Counted from the first letter of the stretch, positions 1 to 6,669 are shown. The stretch is DNA of 6,669 nucleotides from Planctomycetaceae bacterium (GCA_003488325.1 DNLZ01000120.1:1-6669), one strand, 5' to 3'. Notes: generated by a model from the sequence alone, not told the origin. Numbers and translations: made by a program.

Positions 1-1157
1 GCCCCCGACGAGAGCGCGTGTCCCTGCGTGGCCAGCTGCCGCACCGCCGCGGCGGTGTGCTGGGCCCCGTCGTGGACGGAGTGCGACACGTGCCGCAGGT
101 CGCGTGCCAGGGAGCGTGCCGTCAACCAGAGCACGCCCGCGAGCACGCTGGCAAGCACGGCCCCCGCCACCATCACCTGCCTGATCTGCCGGTTCGCATC
201 GCCACTGACACCGTCGCGGGGAATCGCCACCACGAGCCACCAGGGCGTGTCGATGCCCCGCGCCACGACCGGCGTGGAGACGTAGTAGACCGGCGCGTCG
301 AGTACCTCGGAGAATCCGGCGACCGCCGCCGTGTCGCCCCGGCCGGCCTCGCGTGCCTCGGTGAGCGACGCCACGACACCGTCGGTCGGCGCGAGCCTGC
401 GACCGACCTGGCTGCGATCCGGATGGGCGACGATGACGTCGCCACCCGATACGAGGATGCCGTAGCCGGTGCCGAAGGGCTTGATCGCCCCGACGCGGTC
501 GGTGAGCGTCGCGAGATCGATGTCGAGTCCGGCGATGCCCACGAACGAGCCGTCCATCCGGATCGGGCTGACGAGCGACGTGATGAGCACCTCGCGCCCG
601 GCGACCGGATAGAGGTAGGGCTCGATCCAGGCGTCCCGGCCGGTGCGCTGCGGGATGAGGAAGTAGTCCCCTGGTCCCTCCTTGTCGTAGTCGACGAGGG
701 GCTCGAGGAGCGGATCGCCGCGGCCACGGTTCCAGTAGGGGATGAAGCGGCCGCTCCCGTCATGCCCCGGCGTGTCGACGAAGTCGGCGTCGCGCCCATC
801 GAACGCGTTCGGCTCCCAGAGCGTGTAGAGGGCGAGGACCTCCGGCTCGGCGACGAGCGTCTGCCGCAGGGCGGCGGTGACCGACGCCCGGCTCGGCACG
901 CCCTGGCTCCGCAGCCCGGCGAACTCGGCGGCCAGCGTCCGCGGGATCTGGAACGTCCGATCGATGTACCCAGCCACCTCGGTCGCACAGCGGATCGCCG
1001 TCTCGCGCGCCCGTGTCTCGGCCTCGACGAGCGCCCGGCGTCGGGCATCGACGAGGATCCAGCCGAAGACGAGCAGGTACAGCAGGACGGTCGTCGCCAG
1101 CACGGGCACGAGCAGGCGGAACGTCAGGCTGCGGGCACTCGTCATTGCGGGATTCAT
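1..1157 (-). CDS. Methyl-accepting chemotaxis protein with dCache sensor domain (3' end cut by window)
   Basis: A membrane chemoreceptor that would bind a small ligand outside the cytoplasmic membrane and control a CheA/CheW complex. Only the first 385 residues are inside the window. Residues 1-12 are a short basic leader. Residues about 13-36 are a first membrane helix (core VLATTVLLYLLVFGWIL). Residues about 37-325 are a double-Cache domain, shown by the signature WEPNAFDGRD (114-123), by PYW (140-142), by WIEPYLYP (177-184) and by the second-lobe segment GYGILVSGGDVIVAHPDRS (231-249). Residues about 328-347 are a second membrane helix. From about residue 355 the chain becomes heptad-like (SHSVHDGAQHTAAAVRQLA), as at the beginning of an MCP signalling helix, with no HAMP domain of normal length between. 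The ATG at 1157 is preferred; another in-frame ATG at 1145 is equally possible, and neither has a clear Shine-Dalgarno sequence. It is transcribed divergently from the oxidoreductase operon. A Cache histidine kinase is the main alternative, because the decisive C-terminus is missing. Confidence 0.85.
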   Translation of the reverse strand, partial: MNPAMTSARSLTFRLLVPVLATTVLLYLLVFGWILVDARRRALVEAETRARETAIRCATEVAGYIDRTFQIPRTLAAEFAGLRSQGVPSRASVTAALRQTLVAEPEVLALYTLWEPNAFDGRDADFVDTPGHDGSGRFIPYWNRGRGDPLLEPLVDYDKEGPGDYFLIPQRTGRDAWIEPYLYPVAGREVLITSLVSPIRMDGSFVGIAGLDIDLATLTDRVGAIKPFGTGYGILVSGGDVIVAHPDRSQVGRRLAPTDGVVASLTEAREAGRGDTAAVAGFSEVLDAPVYYVSTPVVARGIDTPWWLVVAIPRDGVSGDANRQIRQVMVAGAVLASVLAGVLWLTARSLARDLRHVSHSVHDGAQHTAAAVRQLATQGHALSSG

Positions 1158-1326
1158 CGGGGCGCGTGGGTGGGCCGGCCGGTCCACGGGGAACGGCCCC
1201 AATCGTACCTTCGGCGCCGCCTGCCCCCGCGTCCGGGCCGACGGTATGCTCATGGCGACGCGCGGAGGGTGAGCCGCGGCACATGTCGTTTCCGGCCGAC
1301 GACGGCCGTCCCAGGGGAGAGCACCG
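1158..1326. promoter_or_regulatory. Divergent intergenic region, probable promoters for both directions
   Basis: This 169-bp gap separates the minus-strand chemoreceptor from the plus-strand oxidoreductase operon, so it must supply start signals both ways unless transcription enters from outside. No convincing pair of -35 and -10 boxes is visible. The best weak candidates are TATGCT at 1245-1250 on the plus strand and TACGAT on the minus strand (1202-1207), each matching the housekeeping -10 consensus at four of six positions and each lacking a good -35 box. I see no clear operator palindrome, riboswitch or small RNA. The short open frames crossing it are shadows. Confidence 0.35.
1313..1320 (+). 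promoter_or_regulatory. Shine-Dalgarno sequence of the Gfo/Idh gene
   Basis: The purine run AGGGGAGA ends 6 bases before the ATG at 1327, and its GGGGAG core ends 7 bases before it. That spacing suits a ribosome binding site. It fixes the start of the oxidoreductase at 1327, which also puts the twin-arginine motif at the expected distance from the N-terminus. It is the only clear Shine-Dalgarno sequence ahead of a gene in this window. Confidence 0.65.
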
Positions 1327-2667
1327 ATGGCAATCTCAACTCGGCATCCGCGACGGACGTTTCTTGGCGCGACGGCGGCGGTCACCGCGGCCGGCACGGT
1401 CCCGTTCTTTCCCTCGACGCGGCGGGCGTTCGCCAACGAGGCGGCCACCGACCGCCCGCTCATCGGCTGCATCGGTGTGGGCAGCATGGGCACCGGCGAC
1501 GCCCACGGCCATGCCCAGTTTGGCGACGTCGTGGCCGTCTGCGACGTCGATTCGCGGCATGCCGAGCGCGCGAAGCACGACGAGAAGATCGGCAAGGGCA
1601 AGGCGGACGCCTACGGCGACTACCGCCGCGTGCTCGACCGGCCGGACATCGACGTCGTGAGCATCGTGACGCCGGACCACTGGCACGTGAAGATCGCGAT
1701 CGAGGCACTCCAGGCGGGGAAGCACGTCTTCTGCCAGAAGCCGCTCTCGCTGACGCTCGAGGAAAACCGGCTCGTGCGGGCGGCGGCCGAGAAGCACCCC
1801 GACAAGGTGTTCTTCATCGGCACGCAGCAGCGCAGCGATCGCGACCGGTTCATGCGCGCGGTGAACATGGTGCAGAAGGGTCTGCTCGGCCCGATCAGGA
1901 AGGTCACCGTCGGCATCAACGGCAGCCCGACGGGCGGCCCGTTCCAGGTGGCCGAGGCACCGAAGGAACTCGACTGGAACATGTGGCAGGGACAGGCGCT
2001 GGCGGTGCCCTACCGCGAGAAGCGCTGCCACTACGAGTTTCGGTGGTGGTACGAGTATTCGGGCGGCAAGTTCACCGACTGGGGCGCACACCACGTCGAC
2101 ATCGCGCAGTGGGCATTGCGCGAGGACGCGAAGGGGAAGGGGCCGGTGAAGATCGACGGTGCCGACGCCAAGCACCCGGTGCCCTTCAAGGACGGCTATC
2201 CCGAGCGGGACGACTCCTACAACACGTCGCACGACTTCGCGGTGACCTGCACGTTCCCGAGCGGCGTGGAGATGGTCGTCACGAGCCGCGGTGACAATGG
2301 CATCCTCTTCGAGGGGGAGAAGGGCAAGCTCTTCGTCAACCGCGGCAAGATCACGGGGGCGCCGGTGGAAGAGGCGTGGGACAAGGACGCCTTCGCCGAC
2401 GCCGACGTCGTGACGCTCTACAAGGGAAAGCCGTTCGAGGGGCACAAGAACAACTTCTACCGTTGCATCCGCGAGGGCGGCCTGCCGGTGTCGGACGTCT
2501 ACAGCCACGTCATCGCCATGAACACCTGCCATCTGACGGCGATCGCCGCGCGGCTGGGCCGGGCGATCACCTGGGATCCCGTGGGCGAGACGATCACGGG
2601 CGACAGCCAGGCTGCCGCCTTCATGGCCCGGGCGCCGCGGAGCGGATTCGAGATCCCGCGGGTCTGA
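1327..2667 (+). CDS. Tat-exported Gfo/Idh/MocA family oxidoreductase
   Basis: A nicotinamide-dependent oxidoreductase of 446 residues, of the kind acting on sugars, inositols or related polyols; the substrate is not readable. A twin-arginine signal is visible: RRTFLGA at residues 9-15, then an Ala-rich hydrophobic stretch, with likely cleavage after AFA (34-36). Folded export fits family members that keep a tightly bound cofactor, such as the glucose-fructose oxidoreductase of Zymomonas. The Rossmann domain begins at about residue 44 with the dinucleotide-binding GVGSMG (50-55); the acidic strand end VCDVD (71-75) follows. TPDHWH (115-120) and QKPL (137-140) carry the conserved lysine K138; the usual E of the EKP motif is Q here, a variant I recall as common in planctomycete members. 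The C-terminal domain contains GGKFTDWGAHHVDIAQWAL (246-264), with the conserved Asp-Trp-Gly and His pair near the active site. Length is normal for the family and the frame is intact. It is first in an apparent operon, 20 bp before the large cytochrome protein. The family assignment is very secure. Confidence 0.95.
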   Translation: MAISTRHPRRTFLGATAAVTAAGTVPFFPSTRRAFANEAATDRPLIGCIGVGSMGTGDAHGHAQFGDVVAVCDVDSRHAERAKHDEKIGKGKADAYGDYRRVLDRPDIDVVSIVTPDHWHVKIAIEALQAGKHVFCQKPLSLTLEENRLVRAAAEKHPDKVFFIGTQQRSDRDRFMRAVNMVQKGLLGPIRKVTVGINGSPTGGPFQVAEAPKELDWNMWQGQALAVPYREKRCHYEFRWWYEYSGGKFTDWGAHHVDIAQWALREDAKGKGPVKIDGADAKHPVPFKDGYPERDDSYNTSHDFAVTCTFPSGVEMVVTSRGDNGILFEGEKGKLFVNRGKITGAPVEEAWDKDAFADADVVTLYKGKPFEGHKNNFYRCIREGGLPVSDVYSHVIAMNTCHLTAIAARLGRAITWDPVGETITGDSQAAAFMARAPRSGFEIPRV

Positions 2668-2687
2668 CCGGACGATCCGACGGACCG

Positions 2688-5600
2688 ATGGGTATCGCAC
2701 GATCCGCATCGACGCTCCCCGAGCTCCGGACGCTCCCGCTCGTCACACGCGTGCTGATCGCTGCCGGCGCGGTCTTGTGTGGCGCAGCGGGCGACCGCGT
2801 GCGTGCCGCCGATCCGGCCGGGGCGGACGACGCGTTCGCTGCCGCCGGCATCTTCGCGGCGACGGCCCCGCGGGCGAGCGCCTGCGAACCGGGCGTCACG
2901 TCGTTGCCCCTCGAACTCCGTCGGGGCGACCGCATCTGCCTCGTCGGCAACACGCTCTTCGAGCGGGCGCAGTTGTTCGGCGACGTCTCGGCGGTCATCC
3001 ACGCGGGGTTTCCCGATCACGAGCTCGTGATTCGCAACCTCGCGTGGTCGGCCGACGAGGTGGGCCTCGCCCCGCGTCCGGACAACTTCGCCGACCTCGA
3101 GCAGCACCTCGTGCGCTTCGAGGCCGACGTCATCTTCGCCGCGTACGGGTTCAACGAGTCCTTCGCGGGCCCGGACGGAGTGCCGGACTTTCGCCGCCGG
3201 CTCGCGTCGTTCCTGCGAGGACTGGCAGGCAAGGCCTTCAACGGCCGCGGTCCAGCGCGTGTCGTCCTCGTGAGCCCGATCGCCAACGAGAATGTCACGG
3301 GCGTCGCGGCTGCCGATCGCAACAACGCCTCCATCGCGCTCTATGTGACGGCGATGCGCGACGTCGCGGCGGCCGAAGGGATCGCCTTCGTGGACGTCTT
3401 CGGGCCGTCCGCCGCGTTTCTCGCCGATCCCGGCACCGATCGCACGATCAACGGCTGCCACCTCTCCGCCGACGGCTACCGCGCGTTCGCGGACGTGCTG
3501 TTTCGCGCGCTCTTCGGCGCCGAGCCGCCCGTCGTGGACGGGCGGCTGCGGGACGCCTGCGTCGATCTCGATCGTCAGTTCTTCCGCCGCTATCGCCCCC
3601 TCAACACCTTCTACTACACCGGCGGCCGCAGCAAGGACTACGGCTACCTCGACTTCCTGCCGGCACTCGCCGCGTTCGACGTCATGTGCGCGAACCGCGA
3701 TCGGCGGATCCACGACGTCGCCCGCGGCCGCCCGGTGCCCGACGTCGTCGACGACACGAACGTCCCGCCGTTGCCCGCCGTGAGCGAGTCTCGCGGCGCG
3801 AACGAATGGCTGTCGGCCGCGGACGAGCAACGGGCCTTCCAGGTCGACCCCCGGTTCGAGGTGGAGCTGTTCGCGGGGGAGGAGCGGTTTCCCGAGATCG
3901 CCAACCCGATCCAGTGCCGCTGGGACGCCCGCGGCCGTCTCTGGGTGAGCACCTCGCAGGCCTATCCGCATCTCTATCCCGGCATGGAACCACGCGACCG
4001 CCTCGTGATCCTCGAGGATGTCGATGGCGACGGGCGGGCCGACACCGCGACCACCTTCGCCGACGACCTGCACCTGCCGCTGTCGTTCGAGCTGGGCCGC
4101 GGCGGGGTCCTCGTCTCGGAGCAGCCGCACCTCACCTTTCTCGCCGACCTCGACGGCGACGATCGCGCCGATGTGCACGAGGTGATCCTCTCCGGCTTCG
4201 GCACCGAGGACTCCCACCACGCGTTGCACGACTTCATCTGGTCACCCGACGGCGCCCTGCTCTTCCGGGAGAGCATCTTTCATCACACCCAGGTGGAAAC
4301 GCCGTACGGACCGGTACGGCAGCAGAACAGCGGCTGGTTTCGCTACGAGCCCGGCACCCATCGCCTCACGAGCTTCGGGAGTTACCCGAGCACGAACCCG
4401 TGGGGCGTGGCCTTCGACCCCTGGGGCAACCACGTCGCCAGCCATCCGATCTTCGCCGAGGCCTTCCACGCACTCGATCCGCCCTATCCCGGACAGCACG
4501 CGTCGCCCCGCGGCCTGCAGGCGTACTCCGGCACGTGCGGCCATGCGTTCGTCGACGTCGACGGCTTTCCACAGGAGCTCCAGGGGGGCTTCGTGAAGGC
4601 CCGCTACAAGCCGACCAACCGTCTCGAGATGCATCGCTGGATCGAGGCAGACGAGGGATACGAGGAGCAGTACGTCTCCGACCTGCTCTTCTCCACGAAT
4701 CTCAGCTTCATTCCGGTCGACCTCCACTTCGGTCCGCGTGGCGACCTCTACTGCGTCGACTGGTACAACCCGGTGAAGGGGCACGCCCAGTATTCGCTCC
4801 GCGACAGTCGCCGCGACCGGGAGAGCGGACGAATCTGGCGGATCACGGCGAAGGGGCAGTCGATGTCGCCGCCGCTCGACTGTTCACGGCTCGATCCTGC
4901 CGGACTCGTCGCCCTGCTCGACGACCCGGCGAGTCGCGTGCGGTCGCTCGCCCGACGCACGCTCGCCGATCGTGATCCGCAGGCCGCCGCCGCGGCCGTC
5001 GATGCGTGGCTCGCCCGCCTCGAACCGGCCGATCCCTCCACGCCGCGACGGCGGGTCGAGGCCCTCTGGGCGCTCGCGACGATCGGCGCCGTTCGTCCCG
5101 CGCTCCTGGCGGACCTCGTGTCGAGCGACGACCATCACGTACGTGCCGCCGCGATGCGCCAGTTGCGGTTCTGGCACGAGGCGGTGCCCGAGCGACACGC
5201 CCTGCTTGCCCGCGGCGCCGTCGACCCGGCGGGCCTCGTGCGGCTCGAGGCCGCCATCACCGCCAGCTGGATCGGCACGCCGGAGGCCCTCGCGTGCGTG
5301 CTCGACATCGCCGCGAGTCCGGTCGGCGGGCACCTCGCCTACGCGACGGCCTGCGCCCTCGAGTCGCGCACGCTGCGGCGCCACTGGGAACGCGCCGAGG
5401 ATTCACCGGTGCCGCGCCTGCTCGCGCGGATCCGACGACGGCAGCCGATCACCGAGCCGAAGCCGACCGCCGCCGAGCGGTCCTTCGACGCCCGCCCGGG
5501 CCTCACCGAGGTGCGCATCTCCTGCGAGCCGGAACGCATGCTCTTCACGCGCGGCGAGTTCGTCGTGCGGCCCGGTCAGCCGGTGAAGCTCGTGTTCACC

Positions 5601-6464
5601 AACCCCGATGCCACGGATCACAACCTCGTCATCGTGAAGCCCGGAGCCCTCGAGGAGGTGGGCGTCGCCGCCAACGAGATGGCGAGGGATCCGGCCAACG
5701 CGGCGGGTGATTTCGTGCCGTCGTCGAAGCAGGATCTCATCCTCGCGGCCACCCCGATGATCGGGCCGACGCGCCGATCGCAGTCGCACGTGCTCCGCTT
5801 CGAGGCCCCTGCCGAGCCGGGCATCCATCCCTACGTCTGCACGTTTCCCGGTCACTGGATCGTGATGAACGGCCGCATGGTCGTCGCCCGCGACGCCGCG
5901 GAGGCGGAGGAGCTCCTGGCCGCCTGCCGGCCGACGCTCGTGAAGGCGTGGACCCTGGACGACTTTCCGGCGGCCGCATTCGCGTCGGTGCGGGATGAGG
6001 CGCTCCTGTCCGCGGGCATGCACGCCTTCGTGAAGGCCCGCTGCACGCAGTGCCACGTGGCCGCGGGACACGGCGTGAACCTCGGGCCCCCGCTCACCGA
6101 GAGCGTGAAGCGGCTGCGCGGCCGTGACCTCCTCGCGCACGTGCTCGATCCCTCGCTCGAGATCGCGGATCGCTACCGCGTGATCCAGTTCGTGCTTGAC
6201 GACGGCCGCGTCGTCTCGGGGGTCGTCGTGGGCGAGTCGGACGACGAGATCCGCATCGTGCCAAACCTGCTCGATCCGTCTCGCACGCTCGCGCTTTCGC
6301 CACGCCGCGTCGAGGAGCGGATTCCCGCGAGGGTCTCGGCGATGCCGGCGGGACTCGTCAACGTGCTCTCCCGCGAGGAGATCCTGGCGCTTGTGGCCTT
6401 CGTCGAGGCGGGGGACGACCTGCCGCCGGCCCTGCGGCATGCGCCGGTTCAGCCCGGCCGATGA
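2688..6464 (+). CDS. Secreted multidomain PVC-type dehydrogenase: SGNH, beta-propeller, HEAT, azurin-like and cytochrome c domains
   Basis: A 1258-residue periplasmic redox protein. Residues 1-40 look like a Sec signal peptide (hydrophobic core 19-34, cleavage after VRA). Residues about 76-280 are an SGNH/GDSL hydrolase-like domain: GNTL (87-90) where GDSL is usual, GFNE (154-157) for block III, and NGCH (255-258) for the Asp-x-x-His block. Residues about 281-345 are a connector typical of such proteins. Residues about 385-725 are the PVC-type membrane-bound dehydrogenase propeller, with RLWVSTSQAYPHLYPG (417-432), HLPLSFELG (462-470), GFGTEDSHHALHDF (503-516) and STNPWGVAF (568-576). Residues about 735-915 are HEAT-like helices. 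Residues about 938-1067 are a blue-copper domain with H978, C1051, H1056 and M1060. Residues about 1105-1242 are a cytochrome c with CTQCH (1119-1123) and probable axial M1219. The ATG at 2688 is chosen because the signal peptide follows it; it has only a weak ribosome binding site, so translational coupling to the upstream gene is plausible. The open frame continues upstream to 2376, but that part only shadows the oxidoreductase. Substrate and cofactor are unknown. Confidence 0.92.
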   Translation: MGIARSASTLPELRTLPLVTRVLIAAGAVLCGAAGDRVRAADPAGADDAFAAAGIFAATAPRASACEPGVTSLPLELRRGDRICLVGNTLFERAQLFGDVSAVIHAGFPDHELVIRNLAWSADEVGLAPRPDNFADLEQHLVRFEADVIFAAYGFNESFAGPDGVPDFRRRLASFLRGLAGKAFNGRGPARVVLVSPIANENVTGVAAADRNNASIALYVTAMRDVAAAEGIAFVDVFGPSAAFLADPGTDRTINGCHLSADGYRAFADVLFRALFGAEPPVVDGRLRDACVDLDRQFFRRYRPLNTFYYTGGRSKDYGYLDFLPALAAFDVMCANRDRRIHDVARGRPVPDVVDDTNVPPLPAVSESRGANEWLSAADEQRAFQVDPRFEVELFAGEERFPEIANPIQCRWDARGRLWVSTSQAYPHLYPGMEPRDRLVILEDVDGDGRADTATTFADDLHLPLSFELGRGGVLVSEQPHLTFLADLDGDDRADVHEVILSGFGTEDSHHALHDFIWSPDGALLFRESIFHHTQVETPYGPVRQQNSGWFRYEPGTHRLTSFGSYPSTNPWGVAFDPWGNHVASHPIFAEAFHALDPPYPGQHASPRGLQAYSGTCGHAFVDVDGFPQELQGGFVKARYKPTNRLEMHRWIEADEGYEEQYVSDLLFSTNLSFIPVDLHFGPRGDLYCVDWYNPVKGHAQYSLRDSRRDRESGRIWRITAKGQSMSPPLDCSRLDPAGLVALLDDPASRVRSLARRTLADRDPQAAAAAVDAWLARLEPADPSTPRRRVEALWALATIGAVRPALLADLVSSDDHHVRAAAMRQLRFWHEAVPERHALLARGAVDPAGLVRLEAAITASWIGTPEALACVLDIAASPVGGHLAYATACALESRTLRRHWERAEDSPVPRLLARIRRRQPITEPKPTAAERSFDARPGLTEVRISCEPERMLFTRGEFVVRPGQPVKLVFTNPDATDHNLVIVKPGALEEVGVAANEMARDPANAAGDFVPSSKQDLILAATPMIGPTRRSQSHVLRFEAPAEPGIHPYVCTFPGHWIVMNGRMVVARDAAEAEELLAACRPTLVKAWTLDDFPAAAFASVRDEALLSAGMHAFVKARCTQCHVAAGHGVNLGPPLTESVKRLRGRDLLAHVLDPSLEIADRYRVIQFVLDDGRVVSGVVVGESDDEIRIVPNLLDPSRTLALSPRRVEERIPARVSAMPAGLVNVLSREEILALVAFVEAGDDLPPALRHAPVQPGR

Positions 6465-6468
6465 ACGA

Positions 6469-6496
6469 TTGCCCGGCTGACGGGCGGCGGGCGCAA
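6469..6496 (+). terminator. Possible hairpin just after the operon stop codon
   Basis: Starting 5 bases after the stop codon, TTG plus CCCG (6469-6475) can pair with CGGG and CAA (6488-6491 and 6494-6496) around a 2-base bulge. An alternative smaller hairpin pairs GCCCG (6471-6475) with CGGGC (6481-6485). No run of T follows, so this is not a classical intrinsic terminator; it may stop transcription weakly, protect the mRNA 3' end, or be chance in GC-rich DNA. A second candidate lies further on: AACGCC (6570-6575) with GGCGTT (6593-6598), followed by a slightly T-rich GTTCT. Confidence 0.25.
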
Positions 6497-6519
6497 CAAT
6501 GGCCCGGCTGACAGGCGGC
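6471..6519 (+). repeat. Short imperfect direct repeat, two copies
   Basis: GCCCGGCTGACGGGCGGC at 6471-6488 recurs as GCCCGGCTGACAGGCGGC at 6502-6519, one mismatch in 18 bases, with copies offset by 31 bp. A partial third relative, GCCCGGCCGATGA, overlaps the stop codon of the large gene (6452-6464). The G-to-A change in the second copy breaks the small hairpin that the first copy can form. Function unknown; it could be a decayed intergenic repeat family or slippage. Confidence 0.5.
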
Positions 6520-6669
6520 TCGTGAGCCGTGCGCTGCCGTCTCCAAGGCCCTGAACAGGCGGCACCCGGAACGCCTGCCGGCCCTTTGGGGTGGCGTTGT
6601 TCTGGCGCTCACGCACAGTCTCGCCGAGTCGGGCCGCACGAGGGCTTTCCTAGAGCACGTCTTGCGTAG
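6512..6669 (+). other. Open reading stretch without a start codon, possible gene remnant or edge-truncated coding fragment
   Basis: Reading from 6512, just after an in-frame TGA at 6509-6511, there is no stop to the window end (52 codons). The conceptual peptide looks protein-like rather than an arginine/proline-rich shadow, for example LPALWGGVVLALTHSL followed by AESGRTRAFLEHVLR. Roughly three quarters of its codons end in G or C. No ATG or GTG lies in frame and the only TTG is near the window end, so a normal start is missing. It could be the remnant of a gene, a piece of a mobile-element protein, or chance. I do not recognise a family. Nothing else supportable is present in 6465-6669; the minus-strand open frame over 6358-6639 is low-complexity and overlaps the large gene. 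Confidence 0.2.

Noticed and set aside
18..2294. Long plus-strand open frame of 758 codons spanning the chemoreceptor and the front of the oxidoreductase gene
   Set aside because: Its peptide is rich in Arg, Gly and Pro with no recognisable motif. It lies antisense to the Cache chemoreceptor and out of frame with the oxidoreductase, both of which have clear family motifs.
2376..2687. Upstream extension of the large gene's frame into the oxidoreductase gene
   Set aside because: This part is an out-of-frame reading of the oxidoreductase gene; the signal peptide begins at the ATG at 2688.
1336..2709. Minus-strand open frame of 457 codons opposite the oxidoreductase gene
   Set aside because: It mirrors the GC-biased codons of the real gene; the peptide is repetitive Arg/Val/His/Asp text without domains.
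2775..2783. Possible lipoprotein cysteine (Cys31) in the signal peptide of the large protein
   Set aside because: The residues before it (AVL) do not fit a lipobox, which needs a small residue directly before Cys; ordinary cleavage after VRA at residue 40 fits better.
2499..4229. Minus-strand open frame of 576 codons opposite the large gene
   Set aside because: Antisense shadow over the SGNH and propeller coding region; no start signal or motif.
2777..4975. Second plus-strand open frame of 732 codons inside the large gene
   Set aside because: Arg/Pro-rich out-of-frame reading of a gene whose correct frame shows five recognisable domains.
6358..6639. Minus-strand open frame over the end of the large gene and the tail
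   Set aside because: Begins with GTG, overlaps more than 100 bases of the confirmed gene antisense, and is Arg/Pro/Ala-rich without motifs.
1..6669. CRISPR arrays, tRNA or rRNA genes, and complete insertion sequences
   Set aside because: None seen: no regularly spaced repeats, no cloverleaf-like sequence, and no transposase or paired terminal inverted repeats in the window.

Overview
The window reads as a piece of a high-GC planctomycete chromosome, probably a Pirellulales-like lineage. The lineage call rests on gene content. There is a very large secreted protein with the 'PVC-type' dehydrogenase/haem-binding architecture found almost only in Planctomycetes, Verrucomicrobia and relatives. 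It sits in tandem with a twin-arginine-exported Gfo/Idh/MocA oxidoreductase, another family greatly expanded in these bacteria. Strong G/C preference at third codon positions makes every real gene cast long open frames on the other strand; those are treated here as shadows.

Layout. (1) Positions 1-1157, minus strand: the N-terminal 385 residues of a double-Cache chemoreceptor (methyl-accepting chemotaxis protein). It is cut by the window edge just as its cytoplasmic signalling helix begins. (2) 1158-1326: a 169-bp divergent intergenic region that should hold promoters for both directions. (3) 1327-2667, plus strand: a Tat-exported Gfo/Idh/MocA-type oxidoreductase of 446 residues. (4) 2688-6464, plus strand, 20 bp downstream and almost certainly co-transcribed: a 1258-residue secreted multidomain protein. 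Its domains in order are signal peptide, degenerate SGNH/GDSL hydrolase, PVC-type beta-propeller dehydrogenase, HEAT-like repeats, azurin-type blue-copper domain and a single-haem cytochrome c. (5) 6465-6669: a tail with small hairpins, a short imperfect direct repeat and an open frame without a start codon that runs off the window; no gene can be called with confidence.

How the genes may work together (inference). The two plus-strand genes look like a periplasmic oxidation module. The Gfo/Idh protein would act on a sugar or sugar-like substrate with a bound nicotinamide cofactor. The large protein would oxidise a substrate at its propeller and pass electrons through its own copper and haem centres towards the respiratory chain. 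The substrate of either protein cannot be read from the sequence. The divergent chemoreceptor may sense a related small molecule, but nothing beyond adjacency supports that link.
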